From assembly GCA_009784635.1 (NCBI GenBank), contig WRBG01000048.1, positions 1 through 11,736 on the forward strand: 11,736 bases of DNA, in the 5' to 3' direction. Numbering within the stretch: position 1 is the stretch's first letter; every line of letters starts with the position of its first letter. The position numbers were made by a program, and so were the translations under genes. The DNA comes from Bacteroidales bacterium (lineage in GTDB: Bacteria; Bacteroidota; Bacteroidia; Bacteroidales; UBA932). The notes under the pieces are model-generated. The model did not search any database, was not told where the DNA came from, and was given only the letters and a program-made list of their open reading frames with translations. Positions 5,589 to 11,736 of this stretch are shown one piece after another.

Positions 5589-7979
5589 GTGAAGCGACTT
5601 GTTTTTGGCATAATCCTCAACTTTTGTTTACAGTCGTTACAGGCACAAATCGTTGGCGATATATCAGACAGTTTGGCATTGCGGTTCTACCATCAGTTGA
5701 CCATTTTTCCTCAAGAAAAAATCTATGTGCATACCGACAAACCGTATTATGTGGCCGGCGAAAAGATTTGGTTTAGGGCCTACGTGGCCGATGCAACCAC
5801 ACATGAGCCCGCACCCGTAAGCCGGTATGTTTACGTGGAGTTGATAGCGCCGCTCCATGAGGTAATTACCCGCGTTAAAATCCGCCCCCAAGAAGGGGCC
5901 TACCATGGCCACCTCTCTATTCCCCGCGATGCACCCCAAGGATACTATACGCTACGTGCCTATACTACTTTCATGCTCAATCAGAAAGAAGACTATTTCT
6001 ATACCGGAACCCTCTATATCGGCAACGACCGGGCCTATGCCGCATATACCGATATACATCCCGCTCCCTACGGCGATTTCGACGTATCCTTTTATCCGGA
6101 AGGTGGTTCCCTCTTATCGGGCGCACCCGGCAAAGTTGCCTTCAAGGCAATGAAATCCAACGGCCAATCGGCAGAGGTTTTTGGCGAAGTGTATAACCAA
6201 TCTGGAACCCAAGTCGGAACATTCATGTCTAACCACTTGGGGATGGGTGTGTTTTCGTTGTTTCCCCAAGAGGGAGAAAGTTACTATGCCGTTTGCGAGT
6301 ATCATGATGGGCAATCAAAGCGCTTTGACCTGCCGCCTGTTCTGGACTGCGGACACGCCCTTGCGGTGGCCCATGTAGGCGATTACCTCCATGTGTCGGT
6401 GCAGAAAGCGGCAAAAAATGCTCCGGCAGGCGAATTTTACCTGTTTGCCCACACGCGGGGAATGGTTCACCTTGTTGAGCCTTGGGGTTACGACAAGAAC
6501 CGAATCATCATTCCCAAAAAGCATCTTCCATCGGGCGTACTGCATTTGACGCTCTTTGATGCCCGCCTAAATCCGGTAAGCGAACGTTTGGTCTTTGTCA
6601 GCAATTCCGACCAAGCACAGGTTCTTTATCAATCCGACAACGAAAATTACGCCAAACGTACCTTAGTGAAAAACAGCGTAATGATAACAAATAACGAGGG
6701 GGAGCCGTTGGCCGGATCTTTTTCGGTAGCCGTAACTTCCGACAGGGAGGTGGCGACCGACACCACCGCCAATATTTTGACGCACCTCCTGCTCGCCTCC
6801 GAATTGCGCGGACATATTGAGCATCCTGCCTTCTATTTTCAAAATACCACCGAGTCCGACTTTGCCCTTGACTTGCTGATGCGTACCCAAGGGTGGCGGC
6901 GCTATGACGTGGCAGAGTGGGCGCAGGGGGTTTTTTCACAACCGGTCATTCCCCTCGAGTTGGGGTCTGAAATATCGGGAACCGTTAAAAGCGCGTTGTT
7001 GGGCAGGCCTGTTGAGGGGGTTGACGTGACTGTTGTATCGCTTAAGGACAGTTATTTTAGTGCAACGCAAACAGACATGGAGGGACGTTTTTACCTGCCC
7101 ACTGGAGAGTTGCCCGACAGTACTGCGTTTATGGTCGGCGCAGAGCCGCAAAGAGGCATGACAAACATGGACCTAATTGTAGACAAAGAGGTTTTCCCAA
7201 AAAGAACCCTCTCTCCCGTTTTGCCGGCCCCATGGGATAAAGCGCGCCTTGCTCAGTATGCCAACAAAGCCGAGCAGCAATTTATGTTCGAGGACGGCAT
7301 TGGCGTAACGCAATTGCAGGCGGCGGTAGTGACGGCGGAAAGGAAACCGCTCAAAACATCGCTGTACTATTCAAGTCCAGATAACTTACTTACAGAGGAG
7401 GAGTTGGACAAGATTCATGCCACGAATATAGCCAACTTACTGCAAGGACGGTTTTCGGGAGTATACGCCAACACCCGAGGAGAGAGGCTTGTTGGAATCT
7501 CCATCCGCGGAATCCCGTCTTTGGTATTGGTAGATGATGCTCCTGTGGATATTGACTATCTTAATACGATAAATTTAAATGATATCGCTCAAATAGATAT
7601 ATTAAAGACAGTGGGTAAAACCGCCATTTTTGGTATAAGGGGCTCCGGCGGAGTCGTTTCCATCCACACCAAGTCGGGCGGCAGTCGTAGCGCCATCGCC
7701 TCCCAGCCATTCCACATTAAAACCATTGTACCCTTGGGCTATCAGCAGCCGGCGGAATTTTACGCGCCCAAATACGAGACCGAAGCGCAACGCAATGTAC
7801 CCGGGCCCGACCTGCGCACCACCATCCACTGGCAACCTGTTGTACACATAGACGACTTAGGAGTCGCGACATTTGAATTTTACACCGGCGACGAGGCTAC
7901 TTCATATACCGTAATCATAGAAGGCTTAGCCAACAACGGAGCCATCATTAGGCAAACGGGAAAAGTGGTGGCGATGTAG
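5589..7979 (+). CDS. MG2-domain / TonB-plug-domain exported protein without a barrel
   Basis: This 796-residue protein has a signal peptide (1 to about 20, ending LQAQ). It continues with an alpha-2-macroglobulin MG2-like domain (about 41-145; KIYVHTDKPYYVAGEKIW at 44-61 is the signature), further beta domains, and the marker TQGWRRYD (433-440). A carboxypeptidase-regulatory-like domain (about 460-535) is followed by a TonB-plug-like domain (about 600-697) ending AIFGIRGSGGVVSIHTKSG, and by a C-terminal beta domain (about 745-796; TTIHWQPVVHIDDLG). There is no outer-membrane barrel, yet the protein ends naturally. Multi-domain proteins of this type are common in Bacteroidetes and of unknown role; interaction with outer-membrane machinery is an inference. 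The start is GTG: the only in-frame codon upstream before a stop is GAC, and the signal peptide begins exactly there. AGGA (5584-5587) lies 1 nt before it. It follows the 224-aa gene by 10 bp. Confidence 0.9.
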   Translation: MKRLVFGIILNFCLQSLQAQIVGDISDSLALRFYHQLTIFPQEKIYVHTDKPYYVAGEKIWFRAYVADATTHEPAPVSRYVYVELIAPLHEVITRVKIRPQEGAYHGHLSIPRDAPQGYYTLRAYTTFMLNQKEDYFYTGTLYIGNDRAYAAYTDIHPAPYGDFDVSFYPEGGSLLSGAPGKVAFKAMKSNGQSAEVFGEVYNQSGTQVGTFMSNHLGMGVFSLFPQEGESYYAVCEYHDGQSKRFDLPPVLDCGHALAVAHVGDYLHVSVQKAAKNAPAGEFYLFAHTRGMVHLVEPWGYDKNRIIIPKKHLPSGVLHLTLFDARLNPVSERLVFVSNSDQAQVLYQSDNENYAKRTLVKNSVMITNNEGEPLAGSFSVAVTSDREVATDTTANILTHLLLASELRGHIEHPAFYFQNTTESDFALDLLMRTQGWRRYDVAEWAQGVFSQPVIPLELGSEISGTVKSALLGRPVEGVDVTVVSLKDSYFSATQTDMEGRFYLPTGELPDSTAFMVGAEPQRGMTNMDLIVDKEVFPKRTLSPVLPAPWDKARLAQYANKAEQQFMFEDGIGVTQLQAAVVTAERKPLKTSLYYSSPDNLLTEEELDKIHATNIANLLQGRFSGVYANTRGERLVGISIRGIPSLVLVDDAPVDIDYLNTINLNDIAQIDILKTVGKTAIFGIRGSGGVVSIHTKSGGSRSAIASQPFHIKTIVPLGYQQPAEFYAPKYETEAQRNVPGPDLRTTIHWQPVVHIDDLGVATFEFYTGDEATSYTVIIEGLANNGAIIRQTGKVVAM

Positions 7980-8002
7980 GGCGGAAATATCCCAAAAATC
8001 CC

Positions 8003-8010
8003 TATCTTTG
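8003..8010 (+). promoter_or_regulatory. -7 promoter element for the mutL cluster
   Basis: TATCTTTG fits the Bacteroidetes TAnnTTTG -7 consensus exactly and sits in the 49-bp gap between the MG2/plug gene and the small membrane-protein gene. No TTTG -33 element is present at the right distance (around 7978-7984 the sequence is AGGGCGG), so the call rests on the -7 box. The predicted start of transcription, about 8015-8020, leaves a leader of only about 10-15 nt before the ATG at 8029. Confidence 0.5.
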
Positions 8011-8028
8011 TGAAATACTTTGATTGTT

Positions 8029-8421
8029 ATGGCTTCTCGTTTTAGTTTTTTTAGAACGCCCACGCACAGGGTTTTCGCCTATCAGCCCATTTATTATGAC
8101 CCGGAAAAAGAAAAGCGGGAAAAGCGTGCGGTCCAGCTTCGCGCCATTAAGGAGGAGGAAATGCGGCAAAAAGGCATACCTGTTCCGTCCGATACCGGTG
8201 CAGACCCCCGTACCCGAGAGGAGCGGCTTCATTATCCGGGAAAACGTATTAGAGGGAGCTTTAGGAGAGCGCTTTACGAAAACCGCCGCCATGCCGGCGA
8301 CAATCGGTTTCTCCGTATTGTAGCTGTCTTGTCTATTGCCGCGCTTTTGGTGCTTCTTCTTTATTTTGCCGATGCGATAGGCTTATTGTTTAGGGCATTA
8401 TACAACACCCCCGCTCCCTAA
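8029..8421 (+). CDS. Small single-pass membrane protein, function unknown
   Basis: The product has 130 residues: a very basic, charged N-terminal part with FAYQPIYYDPEKEKREKRA (16-34) and a mixed-charge stretch to about residue 92, then one hydrophobic helix (about 96-116, IVAVLSIAALLVLLLYFADA) and a short tail. With a positive N-terminal segment before a single late helix, the bulk should be cytoplasmic. The 'QP-x-YYDPEKE' pattern resembles small proteins I recall near Bacteroidales mutL genes; no role is known to me. I start at ATG 8029, not at the in-frame TTG at 8020, because the TTG would fall at or before the likely transcription start from the TATCTTTG box. mutL begins 15 bp downstream, so the two are probably co-transcribed. 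Confidence 0.8.
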   Translation: MASRFSFFRTPTHRVFAYQPIYYDPEKEKREKRAVQLRAIKEEEMRQKGIPVPSDTGADPRTREERLHYPGKRIRGSFRRALYENRRHAGDNRFLRIVAVLSIAALLVLLLYFADAIGLLFRALYNTPAP

Positions 8422-8436
8422 TCACGGTCGTGTTGC

Positions 8437-10179
8437 ATGATTCGCATCCTCCCCGAACATATTGCCAATCGGATTGCCGCCGGAGAAGTGGTACAGCGTC
8501 CCGCATCGGTAGTCAAGGAACTACTTGAGAACGCAGTAGATGCCGGCGCCACCCAAATAAGTTTGACGGTAGAAGATGCCGGACGCAGCTTGATTCAAAT
8601 AGCTGATAACGGCTGCGGGATGAGCGCAGAGGAGGCAAGGGTTGCCTTTCAGCGACACGCCACCTCTAAAATCAGTCGGGTAGAAGATTTGGATTGTATT
8701 CAGACCTTTGGATTTAGGGGCGAGGCTCTTGCCGCCATTGCCGCCGTGGCAGAGCTGACTTTAAAAACCAGACAGGAGGGCCAAGAAACCGGTATTCAAC
8801 TGCGTATACAAGGCGGTCAATATATAGACGAATCGGAGGTGTCCTGTCCCGTAGGGGCCAATTTTGAAGTCCGCAATCTTTTTTATAACGTACCCGCCAG
8901 ACGAAAGTTCTTGAAGTCGGATGCCTCTGAATTTAAACATATTATTGGGGAATTTACCCATATGGCCCTGTGTCGTTGCGCTGTTGAATTTAGGTTTGTA
9001 CACAACGGACAGGAACTATACCATCTGCAACCGGCTCCGCTCAAACAGAGGATAATCAGAATTTTAGGCAAGGAAATGAATCGGGAGATGGTGGATTTTA
9101 AGGCCAACAGCAGCATGGTGAATATTTCGGGCTATATCGGCAAACCGGCGGATGCCCGTAAAAGCTCTGGAAATCAATTCTTTTTTATCAACGGACGCTT
9201 TTTTAAAAGCGCTTATTTTCAACGTGCCGTACTCAACGCCTATCAAGGCTTGATTCCCGAAAAAAGCTGGCCGTCATGGTGTATTTTTATGGAAGTCAAT
9301 CCCCATGAGGTGGACGTAAACATTCATCCCGCCAAAACCGAGGTAAAAATCGAAAACGAACAGATGGTTTTCCAAATTCTCCAAGCCGCCGTAAAAGAGG
9401 CTTTGGGAAAAAATTCCTTGGGACCCAGCATTGATTTTGATATGGAAGGGGCGCCTTTGATTCCGCCCCTCAAACGCGGGCTTTTTGCGCCTCCGCCCAA
9501 AATCAATTATGACCCGCTGTTTAATCCTTTTAACGAAGAACGATTCGAAAGGCCCCTGCTGTACGATACGCCGCCCGAAATATTTGCTCCGGCAACCCTC
9601 CCCCAAGCCCTGCCGCCGCCGGTTTTTCAACTAAAAGGGAAATATCTGCTTACGCCGGTTAAGTCGGGATTGTTGATTATTCACATACAGCGGGCCCAAC
9701 AACGCATCCGTTATGAATATTATCTGCATTTGATTGCCGGTCGGGGACAGGAAAGCCAGCAAAACCTTTTTCCTCAAGAGCATTGCTTAGACCCTGCCGA
9801 GGTTTTATTGTTGCAGGAATGGAGAACCCAACTGCTGCAAGTGGGCCTTGATATTAGGCCTACCGGAAAAGAAAGCGTTACGGTCTACGGCTTGCCCGTG
9901 GGCTTTGCTACGGAAAACGAGGACGTGGCCTCTATGATAGACCTGCTGACCACCCAACTTTTGGAACAAACCACCACCCTTCGCCAAGACAGCGCCCACG
10001 GAATAGCCTTGGCTTTAGCCGTGTCGGAATGTCGCAACGACCCGGGACCGCTACAGCCCGAGGAAGCCATGCAATTTGCCGGAAAACTTTTTGCCTGCTC
10101 CCAACCCGAAGTATCGCCCTTGGGAAAAACCTGTATGCACATTATTCCCATCCAAGAAATCGACCAATTATTGAATTAA
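8437..10179 (+). CDS. mutL: DNA mismatch repair protein MutL
   Basis: MutL couples mismatch recognition by MutS to strand removal. The GHKL ATPase half is intact: AAGEVVQRPASVVKELLEN (14-32) with the catalytic Glu28 and Asn32, D57-x-G-x-G in IADNGCG, RHATSKI (73-79), FGFRGEAL (91-98), and VDVNIHPAKTEVK (292-304) with Lys300, the equivalent of E. coli Lys307. A proline-rich linker runs about 331-395. The C-terminal dimerisation region is present, but the endonuclease motif DQHA(X)2E(X)4E appears as H416-IQRA-QQ-RIRYE: the Asp, the His and the first Glu are replaced and only Glu427 remains. The usual CPHGRP near the end is replaced by a PLGKTCM segment (561-567). At 580 residues it is slightly short. 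It lies second in a cluster with a rhomboid protease (17 bp) and an EEP protein downstream. Identity is certain; nuclease activity is doubtful. Confidence 0.98.
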   Translation: MIRILPEHIANRIAAGEVVQRPASVVKELLENAVDAGATQISLTVEDAGRSLIQIADNGCGMSAEEARVAFQRHATSKISRVEDLDCIQTFGFRGEALAAIAAVAELTLKTRQEGQETGIQLRIQGGQYIDESEVSCPVGANFEVRNLFYNVPARRKFLKSDASEFKHIIGEFTHMALCRCAVEFRFVHNGQELYHLQPAPLKQRIIRILGKEMNREMVDFKANSSMVNISGYIGKPADARKSSGNQFFFINGRFFKSAYFQRAVLNAYQGLIPEKSWPSWCIFMEVNPHEVDVNIHPAKTEVKIENEQMVFQILQAAVKEALGKNSLGPSIDFDMEGAPLIPPLKRGLFAPPPKINYDPLFNPFNEERFERPLLYDTPPEIFAPATLPQALPPPVFQLKGKYLLTPVKSGLLIIHIQRAQQRIRYEYYLHLIAGRGQESQQNLFPQEHCLDPAEVLLLQEWRTQLLQVGLDIRPTGKESVTVYGLPVGFATENEDVASMIDLLTTQLLEQTTTLRQDSAHGIALALAVSECRNDPGPLQPEEAMQFAGKLFACSQPEVSPLGKTCMHIIPIQEIDQLLN

Positions 10180-10196
10180 AAGAATACCACTAAGAT

Positions 10197-10853
10197 ATGA
10201 ATTATTATCAAAACAGAAATCCCTTGGCCAATATACCGCCGGTCATCAAAAACCTGTTGATGATTAATGCGGTTATGTTGTTCGCCACCTATGTTATCGG
10301 CGATGCGATGTACGAAAAATTGGGTCTTTTTTATCCCGCTTCTCCATTTTTTCGTCCTTACCAGTATATTTCCCACATGTTCATGCACGGAAACCTTATG
10401 CACCTTTTCTTTAACATGTATGCCCTGTGGATATTCGGTTGCGCACTGGAATATGTTTGGGGAAGTAAACGCTTTCTTCTCTTTTATATGGCCACCGGAT
10501 TAGGAGCCGCCGCCTTTCACACTTTTGTGCTTTGGCTGACTTCGCTGTCTATGCCCGCCTTTTCTCTATCTTATCATCAGATGCTTATGACTCCCACCGT
10601 AGGCGCTTCGGGCGCTATTTACGGGGTGCTTTTGGGTTACGGTATGCTGTTCCCCAACAATGTATTGCAGTTGATTTTCCCACCCGTTGCCCTCAAAGCC
10701 AAATGGTTTGTGCTGATTTTGGGAGCTTTGGCCCTGCTTTTGGGAGTTACCGGCCGCGGAGGTAATGTGGCCCATTTTGCCCATTTGGGCGGAATGATTT
10801 TTGCCTACCTGCTGATTCGCGGCTGGCGCAATAAAAATCGGATGTACTTCTAA
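10197..10853 (+). CDS. Rhomboid-family intramembrane serine protease
   Basis: A 218-residue multi-pass inner-membrane protein that would cleave transmembrane helices of substrate proteins. The rhomboid signature is complete: H64-GNLM-H69-LFF-N73 in the second membrane segment region, the catalytic serine in GASGA (Ser138), and the catalytic histidine in AHFAHLGG (His196), which is followed by a helix and a basic tail (RGWRNKNRMYF). Six hydrophobic segments can be drawn, as in the minimal bacterial rhomboid core. The short polar N-terminus MNYYQNRNP lacks any extra domain. The substrate is unknown. The gene starts 17 bp after mutL and ends 2 bp before the next ATG, which indicates one transcript. 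An inactive (iRhom-like) protein can be ruled out because both catalytic residues are present. Confidence 0.95.
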   Translation: MNYYQNRNPLANIPPVIKNLLMINAVMLFATYVIGDAMYEKLGLFYPASPFFRPYQYISHMFMHGNLMHLFFNMYALWIFGCALEYVWGSKRFLLFYMATGLGAAAFHTFVLWLTSLSMPAFSLSYHQMLMTPTVGASGAIYGVLLGYGMLFPNNVLQLIFPPVALKAKWFVLILGALALLLGVTGRGGNVAHFAHLGGMIFAYLLIRGWRNKNRMYF

Positions 10854-10855
10854 AC

Positions 10856-11736
10856 ATGAGGGCGCTTTCCATACTCTTGAGCTGGCTCTCTCGGCTCTGC
10901 GTCCTTGTTTTGGGTATGGCCTTGATTTTGGCCTATTGCTCTGTGTACATTAATCCGGCTACCACTTGGATTCCGGCTTTCTTTGGACTTTATTTTGTAC
11001 CCATCGTGACGGCCAACCTTCTGTTGCTTTTAATCGGTTTACTCAGACGCTCATCGGCGGCTTGGATTCCTTTTATTTGCCTGCTGCCCGCCCTGCTTTT
11101 TGCAGACCTCTTTGTGCGTTGGAGCAAGCCCGAAGAAGCCGGGCCCGGCCTGTCGTTAAAAATTGCCAGCTATAACGTATGCAACTTTCAAGGCTATGGG
11201 AACAAAACGCGGGAAGAAACCATCAGAGAAATCAGCCGCCTCTTGGACAGGGAACAGATAGATATTGTGTGTATGCAGGAGTTTTTTTATCCCGACACCG
11301 CCAAAATAGCCGAACTCTTTGCCGCCTACCCTTATCAATGTTTTAGTCAGAGGAATCCCAAAGAATCTTACAGGGGAAACGTCATTTTTAGCCGCTATCC
11401 CATAGAGGCTGTGGGCGAATTAAGTTTTCCCAATAGTTCCAGAACCTGCATTTATGCCGACATCAGCCTGTCGGGGCGTACCATTAGGGTTTACACTACC
11501 CATTTGGAATCAAACAATATATCCCTAAACGCTTTGGTTGACCGGATACGAAAATATCAAGAAAGTCCCGACGAAATTATTCAAGCCCACAGGCGGATTC
11601 GGGAAGCATTTTTGACGCGCGCCCGACAGGTGGAAATTATTGCCAATCACCTGCAAACCGTAGATATGCCTTTTGTTTTTTCCGGAGACTTTAACGATAC
11701 CCCCACTTCCTATACTTACTACCGTCTGCAAAAAGG
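10856..11736 (+). CDS. Membrane-anchored endonuclease/exonuclease/phosphatase (EEP) family protein (3' partial)
   Basis: The frame opens at ATG 10856 and stays open to the right edge, giving 293 codons with no stop. Three hydrophobic segments come first (about residues 12-31, 38-62, 67-86). They are followed by the EEP catalytic fold: SYNVCN (105-110), the metal-binding Glu142 in CMQEF, GNVIFSRYPI (174-183), THLE (215-218) and GDFNDTP (277-283). The last conserved block (the catalytic S-D-H segment) would lie beyond the window. Members of this superfamily hydrolyse phosphodiester bonds in nucleic acids, phospholipids or sugar phosphates. The membrane-anchored Bacteroidetes group has no established substrate known to me, and its active domain probably faces the periplasm. 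It follows the rhomboid gene by 2 bp, implying translational coupling. No peculiarity of codon use stands out. Confidence 0.92.
   Translation, partial: MRALSILLSWLSRLCVLVLGMALILAYCSVYINPATTWIPAFFGLYFVPIVTANLLLLLIGLLRRSSAAWIPFICLLPALLFADLFVRWSKPEEAGPGLSLKIASYNVCNFQGYGNKTREETIREISRLLDREQIDIVCMQEFFYPDTAKIAELFAAYPYQCFSQRNPKESYRGNVIFSRYPIEAVGELSFPNSSRTCIYADISLSGRTIRVYTTHLESNNISLNALVDRIRKYQESPDEIIQAHRRIREAFLTRARQVEIIANHLQTVDMPFVFSGDFNDTPTSYTYYRLQK

Noticed and set aside
6598..6939. Minus-strand frame of 113 codons, with other similar frames inside the MG2/plug gene.
   Set aside because: They lie opposite a gene with clear domains, are rich in Arg/Pro typical of antisense shadows, and show no motifs.
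7977..8006. TAGGG ... CCCTA pairing after the MG2/plug gene as a possible terminator.
   Set aside because: Only a 5-bp stem with a loop of about 18 nt, no T tract, and it overlaps the TATCTTTG promoter box.
8024..8323. A second overlapping + strand frame of 99 codons at the small membrane-protein gene.
   Set aside because: Out of frame with the protein that has the coherent membrane helix and correct spacing to mutL; its composition looks like a shadow.
9274..9630. Minus-strand frame of 118 codons inside mutL.
   Set aside because: It is antisense to the MutL linker and HPAK region, with no recognisable motif.
10966..11175. A + strand frame of 69 codons after the rhomboid gene.
   Set aside because: It is a shifted frame of the EEP-family gene starting at 10856, which explains the region with full catalytic motifs.

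Overview
The window looks like a chromosomal piece of a Bacteroidales bacterium (phylum Bacteroidota). The signs are a SusC/SusD outer-membrane pair, promoter elements matching the Bacteroidetes form (TTTG, a 19-21 bp spacer, then TAnnTTTG), secreted proteins of types largely confined to this phylum, and a mutL / rhomboid / endonuclease-exonuclease-phosphatase cluster of a kind I recall from Bacteroidales genomes. Genus cannot be decided from the sequence. All genes are on the + strand.

Region 1 (1-390): the last 30 codons of an outer-membrane beta-barrel protein, probably a TonB-dependent receptor, then a 297-bp gap. The gap holds a near-consensus Bacteroidetes promoter (152-184). Directly after it comes a 164-bp imperfect palindrome (195-358) with perfect 14-bp ends and TGA on both sides, which resembles a non-autonomous MITE-type insertion. 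It lies in the predicted 5' leader of the next operon.

Region 2 (391-4890): a two-gene nutrient-uptake operon made of a SusC-like TonB-dependent transporter and a SusD-like surface lipoprotein. It ends in a strong hairpin terminator. No glycan-degrading enzyme, sigma/anti-sigma pair or sensor is visible next to it, so the substrate cannot be inferred.

Region 3 (4904-7979): two exported proteins 10 bp apart. The first is a 224-aa periplasmic or surface protein of unknown function. The second is a 796-aa protein that joins a macroglobulin-type MG2 domain, a carboxypeptidase-regulatory-like domain and a TonB-receptor plug-like domain but has no beta-barrel. The start codon of the first gene is only 13 bp after the preceding terminator stem.

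Region 4 (8003-11736): a housekeeping cluster with tight spacing (15, 17 and 2 bp), probably one transcript from a TATCTTTG element. It encodes a small single-pass membrane protein, the mismatch-repair ATPase MutL, a rhomboid intramembrane protease, and a membrane-anchored endonuclease/exonuclease/phosphatase protein that runs off the right edge. MutL keeps its ATPase motifs but its endonuclease motifs are strongly degenerate.

I saw no tRNA, rRNA, CRISPR array or complete insertion sequence. The observations most worth checking are the palindromic element in the SusC leader, the plug domain without a barrel, the terminator abutting a start codon, and the MutL C-terminus.
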